Shown here: positions 32,936-44,680 of the stretch, in pieces
Layout: the number at the start of each line of letters is the position of its first letter
Position numbering within the stretch: position 1 is the stretch's first letter
Assembly (NCBI GenBank): GCA_020912385.1
Contig: CP087219.1
Location: 1,550,001-1,614,000 of the forward strand
From: Neofusicoccum parvum
Lineage: Eukaryota > Ascomycota > Dothideomycetes > Botryosphaeriales > Botryosphaeriaceae
Direction of reading: 5' to 3'
DNA length: 64,000 nt
The notes under the pieces: generated by a model
Told to the model about the DNA's origin: nothing
The model's input: only the letters and a program-made list of their open reading frames with translations
Databases searched by the model: none
Program-made: the position numbers and the translations under genes

Positions 32936-35005
32936 ATGGCCCCTCCTCGTCGGGCCATTGTCAGACGGCGCAGGCGCGATGCTGAGGAGGCTACCGAAGA
33001 TGAGCGCGGAGACTCGCAGAGCGAGGCTTCGTTCTTGAGCGACGAGGATGCCGACGCCGACGCCAGCGACCTCAGCGAGAGCGAATCTGTCGCCACGAGG
33101 AACGGGGCCCCGCAGCCGCCGAATGGCCAGCCCGCTGCGCCGCCTGCCGCCGCGAGCGCTGCGCCAATGACCGACACCGAGGCCATGATGAACGGGCTGA
33201 AGATATCGCACGACCAGCAAGCCGTCGACTTCGACACGCTGTCCGCCGAGCCCGTCGCACCGGACGCGCCTGCCCAACACGCCCCCGACGCCGCCCAGCC
33301 TGCGCCCGCGAAGCAGGAGTCATTGGCAGAGCGCCGGCGGCGCGAGCATGAGGAGTACAAGAAGAAGCGGGACGAGGATCCGGCCTTCATTCCCAACCGC
33401 GGCGCCTTCTTCATGCACGACCACCGCTCGCACGGTGCCGGCTCCAACGGCTTCAAGCCGTACGGTAGAGGACGTGGCCGCGGACGTGGAGTTGTCGGCG
33501 GCCCGTACTCGCCTGCAAAGTACGTCATCTCACCTCTGTCACTCGTTCCCCAACCTGGAGGCGTGAGCTCTGCTAACTTCACCTCTAGCATCATGGCCCG
33601 TGAGGAGGCTGCGACCAGCGCTCCGTGGACGCACGACCTGCACGAGACACTGGAGGGTCCCGCTCAGCATCGTCCCTCCAACCCGCCCGCCAACTTCTCG
33701 TCAAACCATCCCGCCAATGACTCACAATTGTCGAAGCCGCCCATTCCCAACGCCAAGACGCCCCCGGTCAAGTCGTTCTCATCGACGAAACTGGTGGGCA
33801 ATGCCCGCGTCCGGCTATACATCCCGGGCATGGAGGCTCCCATACATTTCGCCGGTGTTCCTATCAAGGAATACACTAAGCTCCCTAATCACCGTCCGCC
33901 GCTACGTCGAGATAAACCAGTCCGCATATCGCTACCTGACCAGCCGCCTCGCTACATCTTCCCGGCCACGGAGCGTTCGTTTATCTTCATTCCCCGCGCA
34001 TTACGCCCGAATCAGCAGGGATTTGGCAGAGGGAGAGGGCGATTTGGTTCATATGGAGGCTTCTCGAGCAGGAGAACGAGTGCATACGGAGGAAGTGTGT
34101 ATACGCCAAGCGTGCTAAGCCGGCGGTCCTCGCTAGCACGGGACTACCGCGCGGATGGTCTGGTTTCGCCTGCGGGATCTATCATGTCAAGACCTCCGGG
34201 AGGGCCTGTTGACAATAGGCCGGTTGTCCGTCTACCTCCAGGAAGCCAGCCGTATCCCGGATCCGGACCGCCCAGCCATCCCTCGTCGGTGCAAGGAGGA
34301 GCCACGCCGGTCGTCAACATGCCGCCGCCGCCCGGTGCTCACATGCAACAAAGACCGCCGTTCAGAGAGAATTGGGGAGGCCCTCTCCCCATGCATCAGC
34401 CAAAGCCACAGAAGACGGTCTCGGTTGCTGGCATTGAATCACCGGCTAATCTTGCTGTTCACGCGCCGCAACAGCAGGAGCAACAACCCTTCCACCAGCA
34501 AGTGCCGCACCATCACCACGTCAATGGGGCACCGCCGGCTTATCCTTCAAATGTATCTACTGGAACTCCTCTGTCAAATATCCCAGAGCGCGGAGTTCAA
34601 GCACAGCCTTTCCAGGCATTTCAACCGGGTTACGCACCTCAAGGCTTCCCAGCACCAGCATACTACTACCCCCCGCCTGCTGGAGCGCCGCAATACCCAG
34701 CCGGCGCAGTCGTTCCAATGTACATGCCGAACCCTCAACAGGGCGCCTACGCTGTGCCTGCTGTCGGCAGCTCGATGCCCGCACCCAACGCTCCGGTCAC
34801 AACGGCGCAGGGGCAGATGGTGGCCCACGAGCAAAACGGTATGGTGTATTACTTCGACCCGTCCCAGATCTACGCGCCTGTTGAGGGATACCCGCCGGCC
34901 AGCTACACTGTGCCTGGAATGGGTGGCATGATGACGCCCAGCCCGGATGGCTACTACTATCCGCAGATGCCGCAGGGTGGAATGGTTTACTATCCCACGC
35001 AATAG
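32936..35005 (+). CDS. Btz/CASC3-domain mRNA-binding protein, 666 aa
   Basis: Two exons: 32936-33519 and 33589-35005. The 69-nt intron has a GTACGT donor, GCTAAC branch point and CTCTAG acceptor; it is stop-free and in frame, so it is easily missed, but removing it gives SPAN-IMAREEAATSAPWTHD, which reads as one continuous domain. The Btz (SELOR) motif lies at about 138-215: HEEYKKKRDEDPAFIPNRGA, FFMHDHR, an RG-rich GRGRGRGRG stretch and WTHDLHET. In animals this region wraps around eIF4AIII and joins the exon junction complex. The N-terminus is acidic; the C-terminal two thirds are Pro/Gln/Tyr-rich and disordered. Inferred role: cytoplasmic or nuclear mRNP assembly with an eIF4A-type helicase. 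The start was chosen at MAPPRRAIV. Confidence 0.88.
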   Translation: MAPPRRAIVRRRRRDAEEATEDERGDSQSEASFLSDEDADADASDLSESESVATRNGAPQPPNGQPAAPPAAASAAPMTDTEAMMNGLKISHDQQAVDFDTLSAEPVAPDAPAQHAPDAAQPAPAKQESLAERRRREHEEYKKKRDEDPAFIPNRGAFFMHDHRSHGAGSNGFKPYGRGRGRGRGVVGGPYSPAKYVISPLSLVPQPGGVSSANFTSSIMAREEAATSAPWTHDLHETLEGPAQHRPSNPPANFSSNHPANDSQLSKPPIPNAKTPPVKSFSSTKLVGNARVRLYIPGMEAPIHFAGVPIKEYTKLPNHRPPLRRDKPVRISLPDQPPRYIFPATERSFIFIPRALRPNQQGFGRGRGRFGSYGGFSSRRTSAYGGSVYTPSVLSRRSSLARDYRADGLVSPAGSIMSRPPGGPVDNRPVVRLPPGSQPYPGSGPPSHPSSVQGGATPVVNMPPPPGAHMQQRPPFRENWGGPLPMHQPKPQKTVSVAGIESPANLAVHAPQQQEQQPFHQQVPHHHHVNGAPPAYPSNVSTGTPLSNIPERGVQAQPFQAFQPGYAPQGFPAPAYYYPPPAGAPQYPAGAVVPMYMPNPQQGAYAVPAVGSSMPAPNAPVTTAQGQMVAHEQNGMVYYFDPSQIYAPVEGYPPASYTVPGMGGMMTPSPDGYYYPQMPQGGMVYYPTQ

Positions 35006-36851
35006 GAAGGCTGGGTTCGGCCGTAACTTGGGTCTCTCAACCCCTTGTCATCTTTCTTCACTTCACTTCGCGGTGGCCGAGCTGCGGCTCTGGTGCCGTC
35101 TTTCAGTCCACCTCCAACTTCATTCCCGATATCCACAAAAATTTAGCCCTTCTCACTTAGCCCTTCCCCGCGGTAGTGGGATGTCCCACCTCCTAATGCT
35201 CTGGGTTTTTCGATACATCATATACATGCACGGTTCTGGCCTTGAATTTTCTCTAGCACTACCCAAAGATGCCCCGTAGTTTTCCTTTCTCCGTCTGTCT
35301 TCTCCAATGGGTTCTGTTTTGCGGGTTTCGGCAGCACATGGTTCGTCTTCTACCTCGTTCACTGCAGCTCTCAGCGCAGGGCCAAGCTTCCACACTCACT
35401 TCCTTTCATTGTGTTGTACTATTGCGAAAAATGGTCCATTTCTTGCGGGATTCTCGTTTCTTGGAGCAGCGAGCGATGGAGCACAGGCGATTTGGGACAG
35501 GCAGGTGTTGATTGATTGATGCAGTCGCGTCTTTCGTGCTTTTTGCTTTTGAGTCGGTTGGCAGCAAGCATTTTCATGCGTGATCAGCCATAGTTAGCTC
35601 CAGCTTTTTACGACGGATTGGGAGGCGGAACGGTGGCTTTTTATCGACAATTGAGAGACCCAAGCATACGTGCTGAAAACTTGCGGCAGGGCCTTTGGTG
35701 ACTCGAGTGCCTGCTCCAGTGCGACGGTCTATTATTAACACAGGCGGATCATGGCGATCTGGGGCGCCGCCACCGGTTTCCGCCACGCTGCCGCAGCGGA
35801 CAACGGCGCAACGTGCGTGTTGGCGGGGGGTTGGCTAGCGGCCGGCACTGGGCGGGCTGACGGGCTGACGGGCTGGCGGGCCACAGGGCTGGGCCCGACA
35901 CAGCAAACACCGCGCTCGCGCGCATCGGCCGAGGCGGTGAGGGCGCGCAGCGTCGCGACAAGACTGCCAAAGCAAGCAACGGCCGCGGGCGCGCCTGGCC
36001 CGTCCGTGCTGCTCGCGCCGGCAATCGGGAACCGGAGGCCTTCATGTCGCCGTGCCGCAGGTGGTCCGGCTCGCCAGCCGCGGCATTTTGTCTCGAAACG
36101 GCGTGTTGCGAGCACATGGCGGCGGCTGATGACGAGAGGCGAGGCGCTTGCTCGGCCGCGCCCCGTGGTAAGGCTGAAGCGCGCTGCAGATGACCTGGCG
36201 CGCTGCTGACTGCTGCCCGGCGCGTGGCTGGTGATCGATACGAACACGGTGGATTTGCGGCTGAGAACAGGTCGCCTCAGTCCCGCCTGTTCCGGCGCAG
36301 CGGCACATGCAGACATATAATCGCGTAGCCGGTGTTTCGCAGCGCTTCCATCGGAGGCTCAAAGAAAAAACCGGTAAAGGTTGGCGTCCCCTAGCCCCGA
36401 GTCCAAGCTCCCTGCGCCGAGCTCGAGCTCCATCCAGCAGCTTTCTCGTCATCCTCGCTCCCCTTCCGCCCCGACCGCCGACGGAGCGCGCATCCCTACC
36501 CCCCGGCTGCCTGCACGACCAACCACCCGGCGCACGCCCTCCCTCGACCGACCGCTCTCCCTGCTCCCTGTCCTGCTTCCTACCTCAAACCTGCCCCTCC
36601 AGAGCTAAAAGCCGCGCCCATCCTCCGCCGGCCTCCTGCGACGCAACGCCCGTCATTCCACCCAGCAATTAAGCTTATGACGATGCTGGTCGCCCATTAA
36701 TTGCACCAACACTCCGCGCGTCGCATCACCACCCCTCAACCACGCTCGCTCAGCCCCCGGCTGGCTTACGCACACACAATTCCTGCAGCTCGAGGGCCTA
36801 AAGTACCCCCTACCCCAACACCGGACGCCGCAGGGCGCGAAATCAGACAAC
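35006..36851. other. long intergenic region with a GC island; promoter of OSH3
   Basis: 1846 bp without a supported gene. The first 700 bp are the AT-moderate 3' flank of the Btz gene. 35750-36230 is a GC-rich island with repeated GGGCTGAC-like octamers (35856-35879) and long open frames on both strands (35751-36209 + and 36316-35735 -) that lack protein-like composition. 36360-36850 is C-rich leader towards OSH3. Confidence 0.45.
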
Positions 36852-39800
36852 ATGGCGGGCATGGAGCAGCTGCAGATCCACAGCAAGGTATGCGCTCGAG
36901 CATGGAGAGGCGCTTTCCCCGTCACGCAAGGTACTATTTTGGTCGCTGACGCCACTGCAGTCGTACCTGGTCCGCTGGATTAACGTCCCCGCCGGACACT
37001 CGATCTCGTGGAGCATTCAGCCGCACAAGAAGTCCGTCAACTTCGGCATCTTCAAGCACCCGGGCAACAAGAATGGCGAGACGCCCAACCTCCCCTCCAC
37101 AGCTGTCGCCGGCCTGAACGACGCCCAGACTGCCGCCGGCGTCGATGGCACCACAGGCCGACCCCGCGGTTCCTCAATAGGTGCGAACGGACCTGGCGCA
37201 AACGCTTCGCGGAATGACAGGACACTCGTGGTGGAAAAGCTGCAGAGCATAGGCTTAAAGCCTGTGGCATGGACCGGGAAGTGCGAGGCAGACAAGGTGT
37301 CAATGGGCCGCTACGACGTGCCGGAGGGCGAAGGAGGCATGTACGGCCTGGTCTTTGACAACACGTTCTCGAAGCAGGTCTCCAAGACCGCGACTTTTGT
37401 GCTCATGACGCACCCGACGGCCGCGCCGCCCAAGTCCGGCCACCACCTGCACTTTTCGCAGGCAGTCGGCGGCGCCAGCCCGAACCTGCCCCCTGGCGAT
37501 TTTGGTGAGTCCACGGATTCGCTGGCACAGGAACCCATGGTCGCGGCGGACCCTAGGCCCCGGTCCCGCCACGTTGCGGAGGCCACCACGCCCGGAGGAT
37601 CGCTTTTCTACACGGGTGTTTTGCTGAAGAAGCGGAGGAAGAGGAACCAGGGCTATGCGCGCCGGTTCTTTTCGCTGGACTTCACATCTTCGACGCTGTC
37701 TTACTACCAGAGCCGGAGCTCTTCTGCGTTGAGAGGCGCGATTCCATTGTCTTTGGCTGCCATTGCCGCGGATGAAAAGACCAGGGAGATTTCGGTCGAC
37801 TCAGGTGCCGAGGTCTGGCATTTGAAGGCAAACAACATGAAGGATTTCGACGCGTGGAAGGATGCGTTGGAGCGGGCATCAAGCCAAGCTACCATGCAGT
37901 CACCAGAAGACTCCAAGGCCAAAGACTACAGCTGGCCAGTCACAGCCATGCCCACCGAGGAAGACGACCGTGCCTGGGGACGAATCGAGGCTTTAGTTGG
38001 ACGTGTTTCCGGTATCCGCGATGCTGTGCGGAGGTTGGCCAAGGACACAGATCCCAGGAACCCCTCTCCCGCTCCATCCGGCGCGAGTAGCATCAAAGGA
38101 GGCGTGAGCCCTGGCATACCAAGCCCAGCCGCACCAAGCCCAGCCGCACCAAGCCCAGCCGTACCAAGCCCGGCTGAGTCGGCAGAATCCGGAGATTATT
38201 TCAAGGACGATGATGCTCGATCCGAAAGGAAATCTTCCGCATTCTGGAAAAGGAAGCCCAGTGCGGGAGCCACTAGTCAAGCCGGAATCCTCAGGAAGAG
38301 TATCTCATCGCAAGTAGGTGTACCAGCGCCTGCAGCTGTACCTCCTGTTCCTTCGCTTCCTAATGGACCTGCCTCGTCACTGAGCGTTCCGAAGGTCCGC
38401 CCCAGTGGCTCAGCCGTAAGCGATGAAAGCATTCATGATCACGTTCTGGCCATCCTTCGTGATCTTGATTATGTTGTTGCGGAATCCTCCAGCCTGCTCA
38501 CGGAGACCCGTATCAGGCGCGCCCCTACCAACCATAGCGTTGAGTCTAGGAAGAGTATTGATTCCATGTCAGAAGACGAGTTTTTCGACGCAACTGGAGG
38601 AGACGACGAACAACAGGGTCAATCTAAACTTCTCACCATCCGGCGGGACAGCAATGACGATGCAGGGGACCGAAATGAAGAGGTTTCTGATGGCGAGTCA
38701 GAGGCAAGCAGCGAAGGCGAGGGCATTGGAGCTTTTAACCGTGCCAGTGTTGAGGGACAGCCAGGCCTGTTCCCACCAAAGCCCAAGTCACTCACTCCCC
38801 TACCTTTGGAGGTGGTTCAGCGCCGCACTACGATCGCTGCACCAAAGGTTGCTCCTCCAAGTTTGATTGCCTTCCTCCGCAAGAATGTCGGAAAGGACCT
38901 CTCCACCATTGCCATGCCTGTTTCCGCGAACGAACCTACCAGTCTGCTCCAACGTGTTGCTGAGCAGATGGAGTACTCTGAGCTTATCGACGCTGCCGTC
39001 AACGCCCCGGCCGAGGATGGCTCTCGAATCCTGTATATCATGGCATTCGCCATCTCCTCTTTTTCCAATTCCCGCGTCAAGGAACGGGCCATCCGCAAAC
39101 CTTTCAACCCCATGCTTGGCGAGACCTTTGAGCTCGTCCGCGAAGACAAGGGATTCCGCTTCCTTGCCGAAAAGGTCTCTCACCGTCCAGTGCGCATGGC
39201 CTGCCAGGCAGAGGCCAAAGATTGGACCTTCCTGCAGTCCCCCATGCCAGTCCAAAAGTTCTGGGGCAAGTCAGCAGAGCTCAACACAGACGGCCGCGCG
39301 CGCGTCTTCCTGCACAACCCGGGCCCCAACAACAGCGGCGAGCACTACAGCTGGACGGTGGCAACGTCGTTCCTGCGCAACATCATGGCGGGCGAGAAGT
39401 ACGTGGAGCCGGTCGGCACGATGACGGTGGTCAACGAAACCACGGGCGCCAAGGCAATCGCGACGTTCAAGGCGGGCGGGATGTTCTCGGGGCGCAGCGA
39501 GGAGGTCAGCGTGCAGGCGTTCGCGCCGCCGGACCAGGGCGGGGCGCAGCTGTCGCTGGGGCTGGCGGGCAAGTGGACGGCGGAGCTGCACTTCACGCGC
39601 GACGGGGCCGACACCAAGCAGGCGGCGTGGAAGGCGGGCCCGCTCGTCGACCAGGCGGAGAAGCGGTACGGGTTCACGACGTTCGCGGCCGCGCTCAACG
39701 AGATCACGCCCGTCGAGGAGGGCAAGGTCGCGCCGACGGACTCGCGGCTGCGCGCCGACCAGCGCGCCGTCGAGGAGGGCGACCTCGACAAGGCGGAGGC

Positions 39801-40023
39801 GCTGAAGGCGAAGCTGGAGGAGAGGCAGAGGCAGCGCAGGCGCGTGATGGAGGAGCACGGGCAGCAGTGGGAGCCCCGCTGGTTCGTGAAGGTGGCGGGC
39901 GGCGAGGAAGGGGGCGAGGGGGGTGGCGAGGAGGAGTGGAGGCTGAAGATCGGGAAGGATGGGTATTGGGAGGAGAGGGCGAAGGGGGAATGGACCGGGG
40001 TGACGGATGTGTTGGAGGCGTGA
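36852..40023 (+). CDS. OSH3: OSH3-type oxysterol-binding-related protein, 1032 aa
   Basis: Two exons: 36852-36887 (12 codons) and 36961-40023. The 73-nt intron has a CTGAC branch point and joins QIHSK to SYLVRWINVPAGHSISW, the start of a GOLD domain. The order is GOLD (about 1-145), PH (about 222-320: FYTGVLLKKRRKRNQGYARR, then WHLKANNMKDFDAWKDALE), a Ser/Pro linker, an FFAT-like motif EFFDATGG near residue 550 within acidic flanks, and the ORD (about 650-1015: KPFNPMLGETFELVRED). This is the Osh3 layout; Osh3 acts at ER-plasma membrane contacts with VAP (Scs2) and phosphoinositides. The ORP signature EQVSHHPP reads EKVSHRPV here, which may lower PI4P binding. A PSPAA-type tandem repeat lies at about 38118-38178. 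The C-terminus is acidic and Gly/Glu-rich. Confidence 0.93.
38118..38178 (+). repeat. 15-bp tandem repeat in the OSH3 linker
   Basis: About four copies of an AGCCCAGCCGCACCA-like unit, encoding PSPAA/PSPAV pentapeptides in the disordered linker between the PH and ORD domains. In-frame units allow length change without frameshift. Confidence 0.7.
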
Positions 40024-40731
40024 GCGTGAAGGGGGTTATATACCACGGTTTAGCTGCTGCTGTCGTTTTTGAGGAAGGGGGGAGGAGAGGGGAAGGGAGA
40101 AAACTATCGTTCGCTGTCTTTGATCTGGGTGTTGCTGTGGTGCGTAGTTCCTAGCTGGTCTAGGTCCGCATGAGTGTTTCTGTTTGTGTATGTGTGCGAG
40201 CGTGATTGTCTGTCTCTCTGTGGATCTGAGTGGTATTGTGCACTGGTCGAAGGGGAAAAAGGTACTACTCCGCTAGGCGTTTAGGGATCGGGATAGACTT
40301 GAATTAAAGTTGGTGTTTTGCCTTTTTGCAAACTCTTCGGTGGCTCAGTAAAAGTTTCTGGCTTTTGAAGGCCTTGAATCGGAATGTTCATCCGGAATTG
40401 TACTTCGACACTGGGGGCTTGAATGGAGATCTTTAAATTGAATTGAGTAAGGTACACGGCGTTGGAGTATTTTTACACCTTGTTTGCTACCAAAAAGATC
40501 CCCGACAAATATCTGAAACAACATCACGTGTCTGATAGTCACTTGCACATGATTCGTTAGCCGATACTGTGAGACGCAGCCCGCTGGTGAATTTGCCCGT
40601 GGGTAGTTAAAGCATTTTCCGGATGCGAATATCGCAAGTTTCAAGTTGTTTTCGCGTTTCGATGAATACTTCAACTCTCCACAGAAAACCGAACAGCTGT
40701 TTTGAATCAAAGAATCGAATTCTTCTACATT
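40024..40731. other. convergent intergenic region
   Basis: 3' flanks of OSH3 and of the leftward 1229-aa gene. 40160-40240 is a TG-rich run (repeated TGTG and TCTG). No gene is supported. Confidence 0.45.
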
Positions 40732-43700
40732 CTATTTTCGAAATAGTCTGGGCAGAAAGTCCTTTATTTGTTGCTTTTGCCTTTTCCTTGGGACCGTAGG
40801 GCTGCTCACATCCTGGCTTGGTGACGGAGAGTCGAGGTTGCCTGCTGACTGGATGGAATTGCTCACTAGCTCGTCGATATTTCCATCGCTCGGTTCCATT
40901 TGAGCGCCAGCACTGGAGGAGCTGGTAGCATTGGTTTTTGACCACGGACCTCGACTTGATCCTCTCCCGCTGTCTTGACGGTCGTCTTCGAGTTCCTCAG
41001 AATGAGGTTCTCCTATTTCTGGAACACTTCCCGGCAGGTCTTCCCAGCGCAAAGGAAACTTCCAGCTGTGGCCAAAAATGACCGCACCAGCCTCCAACCG
41101 GACTGGACTCGTAATTTTACTTCCCCTGAGATACAAATTTGGATATCGTGCCGGCAAGAGAACCTGAACCCTGTCGCATTTCGCGTTCTTGCTCGTACCA
41201 TGGCAGCGGCACTGCTCAAACGTCTTGTCTGGGCTAAGCCAGTATATGTTATCCACGAGCCTCCACGGTCTGGAATTACTGTCCCCGTTCTTCTCAATGA
41301 TTTCCTTGATGTGATTGACACATACGGCAAGGTGATCTCTTCCAGATGGCATCTGCGTCCAAGAGTTGCAAAACCCAGTTGTGCCAGCGGGTTTCATGAG
41401 GTCGCCAAAACCCCTGCCAAACAATGTCACTGCCTGTATGGCTCTGACGAAGTCAACCCAGCCTTTGCCTGTGTGCATTAAAAGAGTTACGCGTGGCCGC
41501 AAGGGGTCCTCGCTAGTGGCGACGTCCATGAAATCAAACCCTTCGAGCAACCGCCGTGGTTTAGACCTTACTCGAAATCCGATACCGTCTTTGGCATCAA
41601 CATCCGCCTGATGAGCAAAGAGTTGCTCCATGATATGGGCGATCTGTTCAACGCGGTCCTTCAGGCGCGCGAAGGTTTTCTTGGTTTTTGACACAGTGGT
41701 TTCATCTTTTCCTTTCTTCTCTGTCGTCTCTTCATCCTCATCCGGGTTTGGAAAAAGTTCAATTTTCATGTTGACTTTGTTGGTAAGGAATTCAAGCGCA
41801 GCCATCTGTCCGGTATAAGGGTTGGGGGATTCTTCGATGCGGCCGGGATCGAATAGTGAAAGTGACTTGAAATTGTCGGTCCGGTCGGCCAAAAGCGATG
41901 CTCGAAGAAGGTGGAGCAGTGCGCTGAGGCCATCCACCAGCCAAGCTCGCCTACACTCCTGGTCGTAAAGTACGATATGCTTCCTGGCTATATGTTTGAG
42001 TACTTCGATGTAATTCCTTCGTGAAGAAAGGTGGACTGGTTTGTCTTTCTTCGCGATGGCGATCGACACGCCGCCAGTGATGAATTTCCCCCCAGAGATC
42101 GACACTCTGTCGAACGCACAGCCGCTGTGTGGCCTCTTGAGACCCGACCACTTGATGTCATATTTAGCATCCGGCGCCCCTAAAGATCCAGCGTATTAGC
42201 TAAAAAAAAATCTTTTCCTCGGAGATCTTTGTGTACCACTTACCAGTCAAATTTGTGACGTCTTTACACCATCCAAGGACATGCCGTGCTCCTTCCAAAG
42301 CAGGAAGGGTCAGGTTTTTCTCATGCATGCTTGAGATTTTTCGAACCTGGGGGTCGATGTAAGACATGTGGCTCCCATCCTTGTTTAGCAGTAAATGCCA
42401 AAGCACCAAATCTCCAAGACGTTTCACTGCTACCAGCATCGTGCAGCCTCCTTTCAAAAAGATCATGTTTTTGAATTCAGTCGCGCGCTGTGCCAATGCG
42501 AGTTCTCCCATCATGTTGAGCGGAATATCAAGACCGATGTTGCGCTGGGATCTGCGCGGTATCGGGTAGCCTCCGACAACAACCGGGTTCCTGAACAAGT
42601 AGTGCCAGCACCGTCCTTCTTCTTCTGACTGCGTGCGCTCCTCCTCGGTTTCCATGGTGAAACCAATTTGACAGACGAAGCTCTGTCTAATCCCCTCGTG
42701 TGCTGAAAGGGAATTGTAACGTTGGGATGCTTTGTTGACGTTGACGTACGGAGTACAGCATGCAAGTTTATTGTCGAAAGGGCTTGCACGTAGTGCAACA
42801 CTTAGCCAGGCAAGCTGCTCAGCTACCTCTGAGATGGAAACTTTTGATCCGGAAACTTTGGTCACGAACTGGGCACCGTTCATCCATGCTTCAACCTTCG
42901 TTCCATCAGGGAGCTCCCCTAAAATAAGAAATTGAGGTAAGTAAAATAAATATGCTCCTGGAATCGGTTTCTTACGTTCTTTTGCGTGTCTGTTACTGCT
43001 AGCCACTAGATCTTTCAGTAACTGCAAAATATTCTCCCCAGTTGATGGCCACGTCTGTCGTAGGTATTGGGCACATGTCAGGGCTTGCGCATCCCTTTCA
43101 GATCCTGTGAGGGTAATTGCCCTCTCAATTGAAGTATCCGGACACTCCTGATACTTCTGTTCCCGGATGAAAGCAATTGGATCCCAGTGCGCCCAGAGAG
43201 TCATGGTGTAGACTTCGACTGGTGATCTCCTGCTGATTATCCAGGGTGATGGGAGGCAGGACATAATCCTTTGGCTGATAGCCTCCATAGACTCTGATTT
43301 CTCAAGATTGTCTGAAGCCTTCCGTCGGATCTTTTCAAGAAGCCATTCATATGCTGGACTCCCCGAGACCAAATCTCGATATGCCGCAAGCCCAGGCACG
43401 TCATCGCTCTCATTCTCATTTGGTAACTGTTCCTCCCATTCTTCATCGCTTTCTAATTGCACCTCTTCCAAAGGCCCAGTGTCTTCGTAATTGTTTGGAT
43501 TACCGAGATTGTGGTACCAATTTTTCATTTTGTCTTGTAAAGACATGTTTGTATGATCGGGAAACTGTGGGGCACGACGACGCTCGCTGTCCTCAGCCCA
43601 TTCGTCCATGAAGGTCTTGACGATGTCCCTATCCAGAATTCTATCAGAAACATGATGGTCAAATCCGCGATAGACGCTTGACCAGAGGCTTACTTCCTAT

Positions 43701-44680
43701 ATTTGCGAGTGAAAAACGCGATATCCAGGTGCATTTGCGACTGTGCTTTGAGGCCAAACTTGAGAGCGAAAGCTGTGAGGAGCTCTGGAAGCGTGTTTTT
43801 GAGCTCATCAACTGATTGGCCTGCAGGTAAGCTTGGCAATATTTCCTCGAGCAAGCCCTGGGCGAATCCAGCGATGTATCCCCTTTTTCTAGAGAGAGGC
43901 ATGCTCGCATCTGAGTAGACTGATTTGCTATCACCCGGATCAGCTGTGCTCGGCCCCACGCCGCTGGTTCGAGAAGATGACCCTTCCCCTGAACGTTCCG
44001 TGCTCGCCCACGGTTCCTTAGTGAGATATGAAGTTTTCTCATATGAGTCTCCAGTGCTTGCCCCTGGTACATCACTTGGGGATGAATAGCCAGAAGATAT
44101 TCCGAGCTTTTGTGCTTCCAATCTGGCCTCTTGAATTATGCTTGAAGTCTCCTCTGCTTGCTTGCTCGAATTTTCTGCCGTTATTCTAGCTCCTGTAGAC
44201 TTCTCGGACATGCCATCCTCCGAAAGTCGGCGGTGAGGAAATAGCTGCTGGGGACCAGGAATTGATGGCGGCATGCGAGGATACTCAAAGAAAACATCGA
44301 AATCGGGAGGGAATATGCGGCCAAAGCGACGGCTCGCAGGGTGCTCCATTGCCCGAATGAGCTCGTAGTGGCGGCTACCCTGGCTTTCCGAGTATAATAA
44401 GTCGAATTTTTCCGTAGGGGACCTCGGCCATTTCGACGGCAGTCTCTGCGACAGACGTGTTAGCTGGGCTGTGCGACGTATGCGCTTTGAGGATCAGGCC
44501 ACGCTCTTGAGGCATTAGTAAGCAACTCACCGTGAGCTCTTGAGTGTCGCCATCAACCTCTGCATGAATTACACGATTTAGGCTGCTTAGAGCGCTTCTG
44601 GTAGGCGGGCGTGGTAATCGTTTGTGCCTACTGGGCAGAGGTTGTAAGGTGGCCTCCGCGTCATCTTCTATCTTCGACAT
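40732..44680 (-). CDS. uncharacterised fungal protein, 1229 aa
   Basis: Five exons: 44680-44531, 44445-43694, 43640-42976, 42918-42244 and 42179-40732. All junctions are in phase: ELT-RLPSKWPRSP, TRKYR-KILDRDIVKTF, RHAKE-RELPDGTKVEAW and NLTG-APDAKYDIKWSG. Frame-by-frame reading would give four separate proteins, so the join matters. There is no signal peptide or membrane segment. The N-terminus has MEHPASRRFGRIFPPDFDVF; the middle is acidic then globular (KGGCTMLVAVKRLGDLVLWH); the C-terminal half has FDRVSISGGKFITGGVSIAI and ends in a basic, NLS-like PRKRQKQQIKDFLPRLFRK. I believe similar unnamed proteins occur widely in Pezizomycotina, but that is memory, not a search. No enzyme motif is visible and I assign no function. 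Confidence 0.85.

Noticed and set aside
35735..36316. 193-codon minus frame in the OSH3 upstream region
   Set aside because: Ala/Arg/Ser/Pro composition expected of a GC island, open on both strands, with no motif.
39222..40154. 310-codon + strand frame overlapping the OSH3 C-terminus
   Set aside because: It is the +1 frame of GC-rich OSH3 codons (Gly/Arg runs); the OSH3 frame carries the conserved ORD.
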